NCBI RefSeq assembly: GCF_013702265.1
Contig: NZ_CP059348.1
Span: 3,906,001-3,970,000 of the forward strand
Source: Providencia rettgeri
Lineage (GTDB): Bacteria > Pseudomonadota > Gammaproteobacteria > Enterobacterales > Enterobacteriaceae
Direction: 5' to 3'
Length of the DNA: 64,000 bases
Made by a program: the position numbers and the translations under genes. Of this stretch, positions 11,600 to 23,098 are shown in pieces; the stretch's first letter is position 1, and each line of letters starts with the position of its first letter. The notes under the pieces are model-generated. The model did no database searches and was not told the origin of the DNA. It saw only the letters and a program-made list of their open reading frames with translations.

Positions 11600-14044
11600 T
11601 TATAAAAGCTGAGAAAGTCGATTCAAGTCAGATTGGATAGCGCCAGCGGTCACATCGCGACCTGCTCCCGGTCCGCGGATCACCAATGGGTTATCACGAT
11701 ACCAACGGCTTTCAATGGCAAAAACGTTATCCCCCGGTAATAAAGAGGCTAACGGATGCTCAGGTTTAACCGCCTCGACACCCACTTTTGCTTTACCTTT
11801 CACCGCATCAAACCGCGCTACATAACGTAGCACTAATCCTAGCTCCTTCGCGGCTTCTAAGCGCTGCTGCATCTGCTCGTTAATCACGGCGCTATTTTCA
11901 AAGAACTCATCCAGTGAGCCCGTTTCCGCTTGCGCTGGCACTAATGATTCCACGCGCACGTCATCCGGTTCGATATCATAGCCCGCTTCTCGCGCTAGAA
12001 TAATGAGCTTGCGCATCACATCTTGCCCAGATAAATCGATGCGAGGATCCGGTTCTGTTAATCCTTGCTGCCAAGCTTGCTCGACAAGCTCACTGAAAGG
12101 CACAGAGCCATCAAATTGCAAGAATAGCCACGATAATGTGCCGGAGAAGATCCCACTGATCGCCAGAATCGCGTCACCACTTTCTTTGAGATCGCGCACG
12201 GCGTAGTTGATCGGCAACCCCGCGCCGACGGTCGCGTTGTAGAGCCAATGGCGCCCCGTCTTCGCAAACGCATCACGAATATCACGGTATTGCTGAGTAG
12301 GCGCCGCCCCTGCAAGTTTGTTTGCACTGATAACGTGGAAACCATAACTCGCAAAATCCACATAACTATTGGCGAGCTCGCCGCTGGCGGTGACATCCAA
12401 CACAATCAGGTCATCATAAGGGTGCGCTCGCATCCATAAAAACAGATTATCGTCTTGGTGCTCAACTGCTTCGTCATCAAAGAAGGCTAATGCGCGGCTT
12501 GGGTCGATACCTTGGTAATTCAATAAACTGCGGCGGCTATCTACCACGCCCGCCAAGACAAAATCAAAGTCACTGCGAGCAGAAATATTTTGCTGCTCGA
12601 CCGAAAACAGTTCTAACCAACGAGCGCCAATATTACCTTTACCAAACAACACTAAGCCAATGCGCTTTTCGGCACGGAATAAGCTTTGGTGCATGCCTTG
12701 AATAATATGCTCAGTTTGATTAGTACGCAGTACCGCGACTAAGCTAATGCCATCTTCTGAGTGCCAGATAAACTCAACTGGCTGCCCTTTGAGTTCTTCA
12801 TAAAAGCGGTGGCTGTGCAGCGGTTTTTTACACACGCCAGCACCAACCAGAGCCACCAGTGAAAAACCTTCACGTAATGAAAGAGACCCCGGCAATGCCG
12901 CTTCTTCCAACACATTCAATGCACTTTCGACCACTTCCGAGGTGTAGCACAGTTGCAAGATAGCGCGATCATGGTGAACACCTCGCGCCAGAGGGCGAAG
13001 TTGTACGCGTTTTAATAATAAATCCACATCCTTGCAAATTTGGTTAAAATCGCGCCCTGCGGCAATTCGCAGCTCAATTAAGCACACATCGTTATGGCTG
13101 GTGACAATTTTTGCCCCTGTACCCGACGCTAATACACGCTCAATTTTGGTGGAGCCTTGTTCCGGTTGGTAGCTACAGCGCAGCTGCAAATCAATGTTGC
13201 TGACAGAAACCGGCTGCAAAGTACGCGTATGTAAGACAGGTGCGGCAAGGCGTGCCAATTCACTGGCTTCATCTAACCGCAACAATGGTAGCAAGCACGC
13301 ATCTTTTACTTTGCGAGGATCCGCGCTGTATACCCCTGCCACGTCACTCCAAATGGTGACTTTGCCGACATCTGCTAATGCCCCAACTTGGGTAGCCGAA
13401 TAGTCGCTGCCGTTACGCCCCAATAAGACGGTTTCACCTTTTTGGTTGCGGGAAATAAACCCTGTGACCACAAGGCGGCGCTGGGGATGTTGCACCAATA
13501 ATTGCTGTAAGAGATGGCGGGATTGAACCTCATCCACCTGTGGTTGCGCGGCTCTTTCTGCGCGCAAAAATGCACGTGCATCTAACCAAGCGCTTGCCAT
13601 ATCAAACTGTTCAAGCACGGCGGACATTAAACGTGCTGACCAGATTTCACCGTGCCCCACGACTTCTGCATAAGTGGCATCATTGATAGGTTTATCCAGT
13701 AGCCCGCTGAGGCGTTCTAAATCCGCAATAAATAGCTGATTGAGCTCATCGGCCTTCTCTTCAGGAAGTAGGCCGCTAATCAAATCTTGCTGGTAGCGGC
13801 GTAGCGCTTGCTGTACTTGATGGGCAGAAATACGATCACTCTGGCTCAGTTTAAGCCAACTTATCAGCTGGTTTGTGGTACTCCCTGCCGCAGAAACAAC
13901 CATTAAATCGCCGGGTTGGCTGTAGTTCGCCATAATGGTGGCGACACGCTGATAACATTTCACATCAGCTAAACTACTTCCCCCAAACTTATGTAACTGT
14001 CGGTGACAAGGGATCACCTCAAATGCTGTTATTGCACTCATCAA
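11600..14044 (-). CDS. metL: Bifunctional aspartokinase II / homoserine dehydrogenase II
   Basis: The N-terminal aspartokinase phosphorylates aspartate and the C-terminal homoserine dehydrogenase reduces aspartate semialdehyde, feeding methionine synthesis. The 814 residues include KFGGSSLAD at the kinase start, central regulatory (ACT-like) sequence, LVLFGKGNIG as the NAD(P) loop of the dehydrogenase, and NATVGAGLPI with the catalytic region. It aligns with E. coli MetL end to end. The second ATG, one codon in, is equally possible. It starts 14 bp after metB, forming the metBL operon under MetJ. Confidence 0.96.
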   Translation of the reverse strand: MMSAITAFEVIPCHRQLHKFGGSSLADVKCYQRVATIMANYSQPGDLMVVSAAGSTTNQLISWLKLSQSDRISAHQVQQALRRYQQDLISGLLPEEKADELNQLFIADLERLSGLLDKPINDATYAEVVGHGEIWSARLMSAVLEQFDMASAWLDARAFLRAERAAQPQVDEVQSRHLLQQLLVQHPQRRLVVTGFISRNQKGETVLLGRNGSDYSATQVGALADVGKVTIWSDVAGVYSADPRKVKDACLLPLLRLDEASELARLAAPVLHTRTLQPVSVSNIDLQLRCSYQPEQGSTKIERVLASGTGAKIVTSHNDVCLIELRIAAGRDFNQICKDVDLLLKRVQLRPLARGVHHDRAILQLCYTSEVVESALNVLEEAALPGSLSLREGFSLVALVGAGVCKKPLHSHRFYEELKGQPVEFIWHSEDGISLVAVLRTNQTEHIIQGMHQSLFRAEKRIGLVLFGKGNIGARWLELFSVEQQNISARSDFDFVLAGVVDSRRSLLNYQGIDPSRALAFFDDEAVEHQDDNLFLWMRAHPYDDLIVLDVTASGELANSYVDFASYGFHVISANKLAGAAPTQQYRDIRDAFAKTGRHWLYNATVGAGLPINYAVRDLKESGDAILAISGIFSGTLSWLFLQFDGSVPFSELVEQAWQQGLTEPDPRIDLSGQDVMRKLIILAREAGYDIEPDDVRVESLVPAQAETGSLDEFFENSAVINEQMQQRLEAAKELGLVLRYVARFDAVKGKAKVGVEAVKPEHPLASLLPGDNVFAIESRWYRDNPLVIRGPGAGRDVTAGAIQSDLNRLSQLL

Positions 14045-14058
14045 AAACTCCGCTAACG

Positions 14059-15213
14059 TTATGACGCAACCTTAAATGCGTGGCTTAAATCTGCGATAAG
14101 ATCCTGACTATCTTCAAGACCAACTGAAATGCGCAGTAAACTATCAGTAATACCTGCTGCGGCTCGCGCTTCAGGGGACATGCCTGCATGGGTCATGGTC
14201 GCCGTATGGGAAATCAAGGTTTCTACACCACCGAGAGATTCCGCTAATGTAAACAAGCTCAGCGCCTGTAAAAACTGACGAAGTTGCGCTTCATCGCCTG
14301 CAAATTCAAAACTTAACATTGCACCAAAGCCAGATTGTTGCGCGGCGGCAATGTGATGTCCCGGATGATCACTCAAGGCAGGATAATATATTTTCTTCAC
14401 CAGCGGCTGAGTTTTAAGATATTTTACGATTTCACCTGCATTATGCTGCTGCTGTTTTATACGAGGCAACAGTGTTCTCATACCTCTGAGTAACAGGTAG
14501 CTATCAAATGCACCGCCAGTGACACCGATATTATTCGCCCACCACGCTAATTCTAGAGCCCATTTCTCTTCTTTTGCAATCACAGCACCCGCAATAATAT
14601 CTGAATGACCATTGAGATATTTTGTACAAGAATGTACAACAAAATCAGCACCTAACGCTAATGGTTGCTGTAATGCGGGGCTTAAAAATGTGTTATCTAC
14701 CACCACCAAAGCCCCTGCTTGGTGCGCAAGCGTCGAAATATGTTGGATATCGTAAATTCTCAGTAACGGGTTGCTTGGGGTTTCGATGAGTACCAGTTTG
14801 GGTTTTCTCGCTAATGCCGCTTGCAACGCAGATTCGTCGCCTTGGTCAACAAATTCAACCTGATAAGCCCCTTTTTGGCTCAAGCTGTTAAATAAGCGGT
14901 AGCTGCCGCCATAACAATCGTGAGGGGCAACGAGTAAATCACCCGGCTGTAATAATATCGTGCATAATAGATGGAGAGCCGACATCCCGCTGTTAGTCAT
15001 TACGGCACCACTTCCGCCTTCTAGCTGTGCCAGTGTTCGCTGCACAATATCTCGCCCAGGATTGCCACGACGGGAGTAGTCATGGGTTCTCGGCTCATTG
15101 AAATCCGTAAAATTATAGGTGCTAGATAAATAGATGGGAGGAACAACGCAACCAAATTGCGAGTCTTCATTGAGTCCATTATGTATCGCGATAGTGGATG
15201 CTTTGTATGTCAT
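14059..15213 (-). CDS. metB: Cystathionine gamma-synthase
   Basis: This PLP enzyme condenses O-succinylhomoserine with cysteine. Of the possible starts I chose ATG 15213, giving 384 residues beginning MTYKASTIAIHNGLN. It aligns with E. coli MetB and follows GGAGAG; the longer reading adds ten residues with no support. PLP-site features include the SRRGNPGRD loop, APHDCYGGSYRLF, and the Schiff-base lysine in HSCTKYLNGHSD. It is the first gene of metBL and divergent from metJ across five met boxes. Confidence 0.96.
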   Translation of the reverse strand: MTYKASTIAIHNGLNEDSQFGCVVPPIYLSSTYNFTDFNEPRTHDYSRRGNPGRDIVQRTLAQLEGGSGAVMTNSGMSALHLLCTILLQPGDLLVAPHDCYGGSYRLFNSLSQKGAYQVEFVDQGDESALQAALARKPKLVLIETPSNPLLRIYDIQHISTLAHQAGALVVVDNTFLSPALQQPLALGADFVVHSCTKYLNGHSDIIAGAVIAKEEKWALELAWWANNIGVTGGAFDSYLLLRGMRTLLPRIKQQQHNAGEIVKYLKTQPLVKKIYYPALSDHPGHHIAAAQQSGFGAMLSFEFAGDEAQLRQFLQALSLFTLAESLGGVETLISHTATMTHAGMSPEARAAAGITDSLLRISVGLEDSQDLIADLSHAFKVAS

Positions 15214-15263
15214 GAGTGTCTCTCCAAGTATGGGATAGCTCAAATCATACTCAAAGCAAATTT

Positions 15264-15303
15264 AGCCGTCAACATGTCCAGACGTCTAAACCTCTTTACG
15301 TTT
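15264..15303. promoter_or_regulatory. Five tandem MetJ boxes between metB and metJ
   Basis: Contiguous 8-mers AGCCGTCA, ACATGTCC, AGACGTCT (consensus), AAACCTCT and TTACGTTT. This array can control metBL and autoregulate metJ, as in E. coli. The rest of the 325-bp divergent region is AT-rich with no further clear sites. Confidence 0.8.
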
Positions 15304-15538
15304 ATAACAACTAATGGAATAATCAGCCATAATAATTATGTGCCAATGGATAGTTAGACCACATTACCGGCATATAAAAAGACTTAATTTATTGATTTTA
15401 ATATGCATTAAATAATAACTTAAGCCCTTTATTCTTAACCCGTATGCTGAGTGTATCTTGAAAAAAATTCATCTTCAGGATCAGGAAACTGACACTCGTA
15501 TATTATTTTATTATCAATGAATATATCCAAGGTATCTC

Positions 15539-15856
15539 ATGGCTGAATGGAACGGTGAATATGTCAGTCCGTATGCTGAACATGGCAAAAAAAGCGAGCA
15601 AGTCAAAAAAATTACAGTATCGATTCCTTTAAAAGTACTGAAAATTTTAACTGATGAACGCACTCGTCGTCAGATCAATAACTTGCGCCACGCGACTAAC
15701 AGTGAATTACTGTGCGAAGCCTTTTTACATGCATTTACTGGTCAACCGCTGCCGGATGATGATGATTTGCGTAAAGAACGCAATGATGAGATCCCTGAAG
15801 CAGCAAAAGAAATCATGCGCGAGCTGAGTATTGACCCAGAAACTTGGGAATATTAA
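15539..15856 (+). CDS. metJ: Methionine repressor
   Basis: MetJ is a ribbon-helix-helix repressor that binds tandem met boxes with S-adenosylmethionine as corepressor. The 105 residues are nearly identical to E. coli MetJ. The DNA-binding beta strand is [19 protein letters not shown], followed by [20 protein letters not shown]. It is divergent from metBL and shares the five-box operator. Its targets in this window are metF and metBL plus itself. Confidence 0.98.
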   Translation: MAEWNGEYVSPYAEHGKKSEQVKKITVSIPLKVLKILTDERTRRQINNLRHATNSELLCEAFLHAFTGQPLPDDDDLRKERNDEIPEAAKEIMRELSIDPETWEY

Positions 15857-15876
15857 TCCTTCTGCGTCTTTCTTTA

Positions 15877-15906
15877 ACACTCGGCTTACTGATGTAGGTC
15901 GAGTGT
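15877..15906 (+). terminator. Weak hairpin after metJ
   Basis: Seven-bp arms ACACTCG / CGAGTGT with a 16-nt loop, 20 bp after the metJ stop. The T-tract is poor. Confidence 0.3.
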
Positions 15907-16246
15907 GACTTATCTTAGTCACCTATTTCACCTAAATAGCACTCTTACCCGCTGATCCCCCCATCATTTATTTTCATTATCTTCATGCTGTTAAGCAATT
16001 TCATTTGTTGCCGATAACCAATATACGCCTTTTGCCATGGATTAATCTTTTGGGCACTTAATCCGTCAGATAAAGCGCGATTTTTCTTTCCTCTAAAGAC
16101 TATTTTTACAGCTAAATGCTTAATTATATTAAAAAACAATAAAGCCTGCTGTATATCAAGTTTTATAGGGATCCTGCATAGATAAATTAAATAGTTATCT
16201 ATACTCATATTGCGTGATCCGAATACATAGCTAAATGGAATTTATA
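15907..16246. other. Non-coding region before the outer-membrane pair
   Basis: About 340 bp with no gene I can support. A minus-strand reading frame of 87 codons at 15945-16208 has no recognisable features or good ribosome site. The promoter of the following porin-like gene should lie near its right end. Confidence 0.5.
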
Positions 16247-16972
16247 ATGAAAAAAATTATTGCCATATCTCTACTCAGTTTGGTGTCTAGTGCTGCCTTT
16301 GCAGGGGCAGAAAGCCTGTATGTCTCAGGTAAAATCGGGGCTTCAATTGTCCAAGTTTCCAATCAAAAATGGGAAACCAGTGATAACGAATTTGAAAAAA
16401 CCAATCTCGGAAATACCAATGATTCTGTTTTCGGTGGCAACATTGCCGTCGGTTACGATTTCTCTAAAACCACCACGTTACCTCTACGTACTGAACTTGA
16501 ATTTGGCATGAGAGAAAAAGCCTCCACAAGCCACAATCTCGAATCATCCAATGACCCAGGTGTTTTCAGTAGCTCGGACGATGTCAAAACCGATATCACT
16601 TTAAACACTGTAATGCTCAATACTTATTATGATTTCAAAAATGATACTAAATTTACCCCGTACGTAAGCGTCGGATTAGGTATGGCAAGCATTAACCACA
16701 AAATGCGTTATGACTATAATGAGCATATTGTTAGCATGAACCAATTCACTCATGAAAAGTTCACTAAATCCAAAACCACCACTAACTTTGCATGGAGCGT
16801 CGGTTTAGGTTCACAGTACAGAGTGAATAATCACGTTTCATTAGATATGGGATACCGCTTCTTAGATGCAGGAAAATCTGAAGCGAGTTACTACGCAGAT
16901 AGCCAAGAAAACACCTCAAAAGTGAAAGTCAGAAGCCATGACATTATGTTTGGTGTAACTTACCGTTTCTAA
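16247..16972 (+). CDS. Outer-membrane beta-barrel protein, paralog 1
   Basis: A predicted small outer-membrane barrel of 241 residues. The start at ATG 16247 gives a classic signal peptide, MKKIIAISLLSLVSSAAFA, cut before GAES; an upstream ATG in frame adds only MEFI. Alternating strands, acidic and serine-rich loops, and a C-terminal phenylalanine (VTYRF) for Bam recognition are visible. It resembles the opacity/OmpX-type barrel superfamily. Its substrate or role is unknown; adhesion or serum resistance, as for Ail-like barrels, would be a guess. The next gene, 257 bp downstream, is a clear paralog. Confidence 0.85.
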   Translation: MKKIIAISLLSLVSSAAFAGAESLYVSGKIGASIVQVSNQKWETSDNEFEKTNLGNTNDSVFGGNIAVGYDFSKTTTLPLRTELEFGMREKASTSHNLESSNDPGVFSSSDDVKTDITLNTVMLNTYYDFKNDTKFTPYVSVGLGMASINHKMRYDYNEHIVSMNQFTHEKFTKSKTTTNFAWSVGLGSQYRVNNHVSLDMGYRFLDAGKSEASYYADSQENTSKVKVRSHDIMFGVTYRF

Positions 16973-17229
16973 GGATTTTCAGTGAGCACCTAAATAAGTA
17001 TTATTGAGGCGCTCACTCCAAAGCCAAATATTAAATCTAGATATTCATATTAAGATAAACATTTAATCTTTAATATGTTGCATTTTCAGCATTAAAAACC
17101 AAAAAATATTCGTTTTATTCTCACTTTTTAGCTCAATACCTCAAAGTTTCTTACACTGACTATAGCCCTTCCCGCATCACTTATACTCCAGTTAGGTTTC
17201 TGTCTGAAATAATTAACTGGTGCTTAATA

Positions 17230-17964
17230 ATGAAAAATTTACTTTTAGCCTTGAGTTGCTTGTTGTTTGCTAATTTAGCAATGGCATCCAGTAATAACGG
17301 TGTGTATATATCAAGTAAAATTGGTGTATCTGTCTTGAATATATATGATTCTAAATTCGAATACAGCGATGAAAAAAAGCCCGATTATAAAATGCTGAAG
17401 TTTAATGATAAAAGTCATCCCGCTTTTGGTAATTTTATCGGTATTGGCTACGATTTTTATAATCAATTCTCTGTGCCTATCCGTACAGAGTTAGAAGTGG
17501 GTATGCGAGGAAAAGTGAGCAACACCCATAGCCTTAATGCACTTTCCACAGTTCCAAATAGTTCAGCTGATATGAAAAACGAAGCCACACTGACAACTGT
17601 CATGCTGAATAGCTACTATGATATGAAAAACCAAACTGCCTTCACGCCATATATTTCTTTTGGGTTCGGATTGGCAAGTACGCGATATGAAATTACACAA
17701 CGATCAGAATTCGAAATTTTTGGCCTTAAACAACGTTCCAATCAATCAAAGTCAGATAGAATCAATAAGCTAGCATGGAGCATAGGATTGGGTAGCCGAT
17801 ATGCCTTCAGTGATAATCTCTCATTTGACTTAGGTTATCGGTTTACTGAGGCGGGGAAATACAAAATTTCCATGCAGAATGCTTTCAACAAAGATGGTAC
17901 TGACACCTCAACCATAAACCTCGCCAGCCATGACTTTATGTTTGGCGTCGCCTACCGTTTTTAA
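17230..17964 (+). CDS. Outer-membrane beta-barrel protein, paralog 2
   Basis: 244 residues with signal peptide MKNLLLALSCLLFANLAMA and the Bam signal VAYRF at the C-terminus. It is a diverged tandem copy of the preceding gene. Shared segments include VMLNSYYDMKNQTAFTPYIS against VMLNTYYDFKNDTKFTPYVS, and FDLGYRF..AGK against LDMGYRF..AGK. The central loops differ most, as expected for surface-exposed loops. The 257 bp between the copies leaves room for a separate promoter. Function unknown. Confidence 0.85.
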   Translation: MKNLLLALSCLLFANLAMASSNNGVYISSKIGVSVLNIYDSKFEYSDEKKPDYKMLKFNDKSHPAFGNFIGIGYDFYNQFSVPIRTELEVGMRGKVSNTHSLNALSTVPNSSADMKNEATLTTVMLNSYYDMKNQTAFTPYISFGFGLASTRYEITQRSEFEIFGLKQRSNQSKSDRINKLAWSIGLGSRYAFSDNLSFDLGYRFTEAGKYKISMQNAFNKDGTDTSTINLASHDFMFGVAYRF

Positions 17965-17991
17965 TCACTCAATTGGCGGATTTTAGGCAAT

Positions 17992-18019
17992 AAAAAACCT
18001 GTTCAATTGAACAGGTTTT
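17992..18019. terminator. Bidirectional terminator between barrel 2 and rpmE
   Basis: AAAAAACCTGTTC / GAACAGGTTTTC hairpin around AATT, with A/T runs on both sides, between converging genes. Confidence 0.85.
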
Positions 18020-18061
18020 CTTACTGAATACGTTAAATCAACTTCAACGTGACAGGTTTTA

Positions 18062-18277
18062 TTACTTTTTAGCACCTGGGATGCTGAAACGCTGGTTGAA
18101 GCGATCAACACGACCACCGGTAGCAACATCACGTTGTTTACCAGTATAGAACGGGTGGCAGTTACCACAAACGTCCAGGTTCAGAGAGTGACCAGCTGTT
18201 GAGTTGATTTTCATTACGTTGCCGCAAGAACAAGTTGCAGTAACTTCTTCGTATTTAGGGTGAATACCTTTTTTCAT
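18062..18277 (-). CDS. rpmE: 50S ribosomal protein L31 (zinc form)
   Basis: L31 is part of the inter-subunit bridge. ATG 18277 gives 71 residues matching E. coli L31. The zinc cysteines C16, C18, C37 and C40 are all present, so this is the C+ form. The longer reading frame start adds 19 unrelated residues and skips the AGAGG site. It is divergent from priA. Confidence 0.97.
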   Translation of the reverse strand: MKKGIHPKYEEVTATCSCGNVMKINSTAGHSLNLDVCGNCHPFYTGKQRDVATGGRVDRFNQRFSIPGAKK

Positions 18278-18345
18278 GGGAGAACCTCTAATAAGGCCGT
18301 GTCGCCATTCCAGCCCTAACGCCGGACACCACACGTCGTGTTGAT
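18278..18345 (-). promoter_or_regulatory. rpmE leader, possible autoregulatory structure
   Basis: The GC-rich leader just upstream of rpmE contrasts with its AT-rich surroundings and can pair GTGTC with GACAC. L31 of gamma-proteobacteria is reported to regulate its own mRNA through the 5' UTR. The fold here is inferred. Confidence 0.35.
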
Positions 18346-18433
18346 TAAATTTAGTTTATTGGCAAAACAAAATTAATTGATACCAAAGGCGGCGGATCAT
18401 ACAGAAAATCTGTTTATCACGCAATGAAAATAG

Positions 18434-20701
<2,268 letters not shown>

Positions 20702-20849
20702 CAGCACTAACTTACCCTAAAAACGGGTACTGTAACTCACTGACTCCAATAACTAAACCATCATTTTTTCCATAAACGCATGGATTAAGAATTTGGATTA
20801 AGTGGTTATCACTATAACTATTTTCAAAATTTGCGAGGCAGCTCTAAAA

Positions 20850-20865
20850 AATGATGCAAGTCACA
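20850..20865 (+). promoter_or_regulatory. Candidate CRP site upstream of cytR
   Basis: AATGA-N6-TCACA has a perfect right half-site and a partial left one, about 125 bp before cytR. The E. coli cytR promoter is CRP-activated, which makes this plausible. Confidence 0.35.
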
Positions 20866-20990
20866 CTTTTTATGCAAACTAGGTAACAGATATTATTGTG
20901 AAACTCTTTAGAATGTCTTTTAATTAGCAAAATGACGTGTTTGCGCCATTCAAAAAAAAGCAATCGATTAAATAGACAAAGGAAGGCGTT

Positions 20991-22019
20991 GTGGAAAGTA
21001 AAAAGCACAATAATACGGCGACCATGAAAGATGTCGCGAACGCAGCAGGCGTATCAACAGCCACCGTTTCTCGGACATTGATGAACCCTGAAAAAGTCTC
21101 CCTACAAACACGTCAAAAAGTTGAGCAAGCCGTCTTAGACGTTGGCTATTATCCTCATAACCTCGCCCGCAGCTATAAACGCAATGAATCCAAAACTATT
21201 CTCGCGATCGTCCCAGACATTAGCGATCCCTTCTTCAGCGATGTGATCTGCGGCATTGAAGAAGTGGCAGCCCACGAAGGTTACTTTGTGCTCATTGGTG
21301 ACTGTAAACATCAGCAGAAACAAGAAAATGCCTTTATTAACCTAATAATTACCAAACAGATTGATGGCATGGTTCTGTTGGGCTCTAACTTACCGTTTGA
21401 TGTCTCAACCGAAGAACAAAAAAACCTACCGCCAATTGTGATGGCCAACGAATTCGCGCCGGAATTAAAACTTCCAACGGTGCATATTGATAACCTCACC
21501 GCGGCATTCAATGCTACCCACTACCTGCTAAAACAAGGTCATAAACGTATTGCTTGTATCGCAGGTCCTGAAGAAATGCCACATAGCCAATACCGTTTAG
21601 AAGGGTATAAAAAAGCGATGTTACGTACTGGCGAAGGGCTGAGAGAGAGCTATATTGTGCGTGGGGATTTCTCTCATGAAAGTGGCGCCGAAGCATTAAA
21701 AACATTACTTTCTTTACCAGAGCCACCAACTGCCGTTTTCTGCCATACTGATATCATGGCATTCGGTGCAATGTGGCAAGCGAAGAAAATGGGGCTAAAA
21801 ATTCCCGACGATATCTCTTTTGTCGGTTTTGATAACCTCGAGCAAGCCAAATATACATTACCCGCACTGACGACCATCAATCACCCTCGCAGGGAAATTG
21901 GTCGCCACGCGATGCTATTATTACTAGAACAGCTACACGGAAATAGTGTCACCGCAGGTTCTCGTCTCCTAGATTCTGATTTAATCGTGAGAGAGAGTAC
22001 AAAAGCGCCTAAATGCTAG
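20991..22019 (+). CDS. cytR: CytR, LacI-family repressor of nucleoside genes
   Basis: CytR, with CRP, represses nucleoside uptake and catabolism and is relieved by cytidine. The 342 residues show an N-terminal helix-turn-helix, ATMKDVANAAGVSTATVSRT, the hinge region, and a periplasmic-binding-protein-like effector domain (VPDISDPFFS, VHIDNLTAAF, ITKQIDGM). The start is GTG with AAGGAAGG upstream. It lies 72 bp before ftsN, as in E. coli. Confidence 0.95.
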   Translation: MESKKHNNTATMKDVANAAGVSTATVSRTLMNPEKVSLQTRQKVEQAVLDVGYYPHNLARSYKRNESKTILAIVPDISDPFFSDVICGIEEVAAHEGYFVLIGDCKHQQKQENAFINLIITKQIDGMVLLGSNLPFDVSTEEQKNLPPIVMANEFAPELKLPTVHIDNLTAAFNATHYLLKQGHKRIACIAGPEEMPHSQYRLEGYKKAMLRTGEGLRESYIVRGDFSHESGAEALKTLLSLPEPPTAVFCHTDIMAFGAMWQAKKMGLKIPDDISFVGFDNLEQAKYTLPALTTINHPRREIGRHAMLLLLEQLHGNSVTAGSRLLDSDLIVRESTKAPKC

Positions 22020-22091
22020 GCAAAATCGTTAAGGTTAAGTAACATATGACCTAAATAACGATTAACAACTGACAACTAGTGAATTAATAGC

Positions 22092-22931
22092 GTGGCACAA
22101 AAAGATTATGTAGCTCGAGGACGGTCGTCCGCTCGTAAAAAAGGCAAAGGCAAATCGAAGAAAGCCCAAGGGCTACCACTAACCACATTAATTGTGGCGG
22201 TCGCTATTGTGGTGTTATTCGTGGGTGGCCTATTTTTTATTACTCATAATAAAAAAGAAGCGCCTCAAACTGCACTCCCCACTCAAGCTGCAAAACCGGG
22301 TAGCACCCTGCCACCTAAACCCGAAGAACCTTGGCGCTATAAAAGGGAGCTGGAAGAGCCTTGGCAAGATTACACTTCGCCATCGCAACCGACCACAGGT
22401 AGCGGCAATATTCGTCAGTCTGATCTCACCACCGAACAGCGCCAGTTGTTAGAGCAAATGGATTCTGATCGTCGCCAGCCTGTGACCAACCTGCAAGAAG
22501 TGCCATTTAATGGTAAGCCGGTACCGCGCTCACAAGTGGTGATCAACGAACCTGCTAAGCCAGTTGAAACTCCGACCCAACGCAAACCGTCGATTATTGA
22601 GCCAAAACAGGAAACACGCCCAGTTGCGCCAGTTCAGCAAGCTCAGCCTGTCGCAAAACCGGAAGTGAAATCTGAGCCTAAACCAGAGACAGCTCCGGTG
22701 AATAAAATGCAGAATATGCTCGTGCAATGCGGTTCATTTAAAACGGCAGAACAGGCTGAATCAGTACGTGCCACTCTCGCATTTGCGGGTATTGAAAGTC
22801 GCGTCACCGCAGGTGGTGGCTGGCATCGCATCGTATTAGGCCCATATTCTAAGTCTACCGCTGAAAACATGCGTGACCGTGCAGCAGGCGTTGGCGTGAG
22901 CGGTTGTATTCTTCGTGCTTCTGGGGGTTGA
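22092..22931 (+). CDS. ftsN: Cell division protein FtsN
   Basis: FtsN activates septal peptidoglycan synthesis. The 279 residues comprise a basic cytoplasmic tail beginning MAQKDYVARG, one membrane helix at about 28-50 (LTTLIVAVAIVVLFVGGLFF), the KPEEPWRYKRELE essential segment, a proline/glutamine-rich linker, and a C-terminal SPOR domain (MLVQCGSFKTAEQAE onward). The linker is shorter than in E. coli (319 residues). The start is GTG, as I recall for E. coli ftsN. Its final codons overlap the -35 of the predicted hslVU heat-shock promoter. Confidence 0.95.
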   Translation: MAQKDYVARGRSSARKKGKGKSKKAQGLPLTTLIVAVAIVVLFVGGLFFITHNKKEAPQTALPTQAAKPGSTLPPKPEEPWRYKRELEEPWQDYTSPSQPTTGSGNIRQSDLTTEQRQLLEQMDSDRRQPVTNLQEVPFNGKPVPRSQVVINEPAKPVETPTQRKPSIIEPKQETRPVAPVQQAQPVAKPEVKSEPKPETAPVNKMQNMLVQCGSFKTAEQAESVRATLAFAGIESRVTAGGGWHRIVLGPYSKSTAENMRDRAAGVGVSGCILRASGG

Positions 22932-22955
22932 AAAATCCCCCCGTCCCCCCCATCT
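22927..22955 (+). promoter_or_regulatory. Sigma-32 (heat-shock) promoter of hslVU
   Basis: GTTGAAA (22927-22933) and CCCCATCT (22948-22955) are separated by 14 bp, matching the RpoH consensus CTTGAAA / CCCCATnT. The -35 overlaps the ftsN stop. E. coli hslVU is a classic RpoH operon. The transcript would start near 22962. Confidence 0.8.
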
Positions 22956-23000
22956 ACTGTTTTAATGTACTCGTAAGCAGTTATTTTTGAGTTCAATCTC

Positions 23001-23037
23001 TTTCAAGTGATAGTGAATAGACCACTATCACTTGAAA
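23001..23037 (+). other. 15-bp hairpin in the hslVU leader
   Basis: Perfect arms TTTCAAGTGATAGTG (23001-23015) and its complement (23023-23037) with a 7-nt loop. It lies within the predicted hslVU 5' UTR. The E. coli hslVU leader also has an inverted repeat reported to stabilise the mRNA. It could also terminate read-through from ftsN, but the T-tract is weak. Confidence 0.75.
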
Positions 23038-23098
23038 TTTATCTATCAAAAAATGAAATCAACTGCATTCTTTTTGTAATACAACCAGGGGCTAACTC

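Noticed and set aside
15945-16208. 87-codon minus-strand frame
   Set aside because: No ribosome site, no family features, and it lies in an AT-rich gap before the barrel genes.
23023-23060. CTTGAAA at 23031 as the hslVU -35
   Set aside because: It is the 3' arm of the leader hairpin and no CCCCAT-like -10 lies 11-16 bp downstream; the upstream pair at 22927-22955 fits far better.
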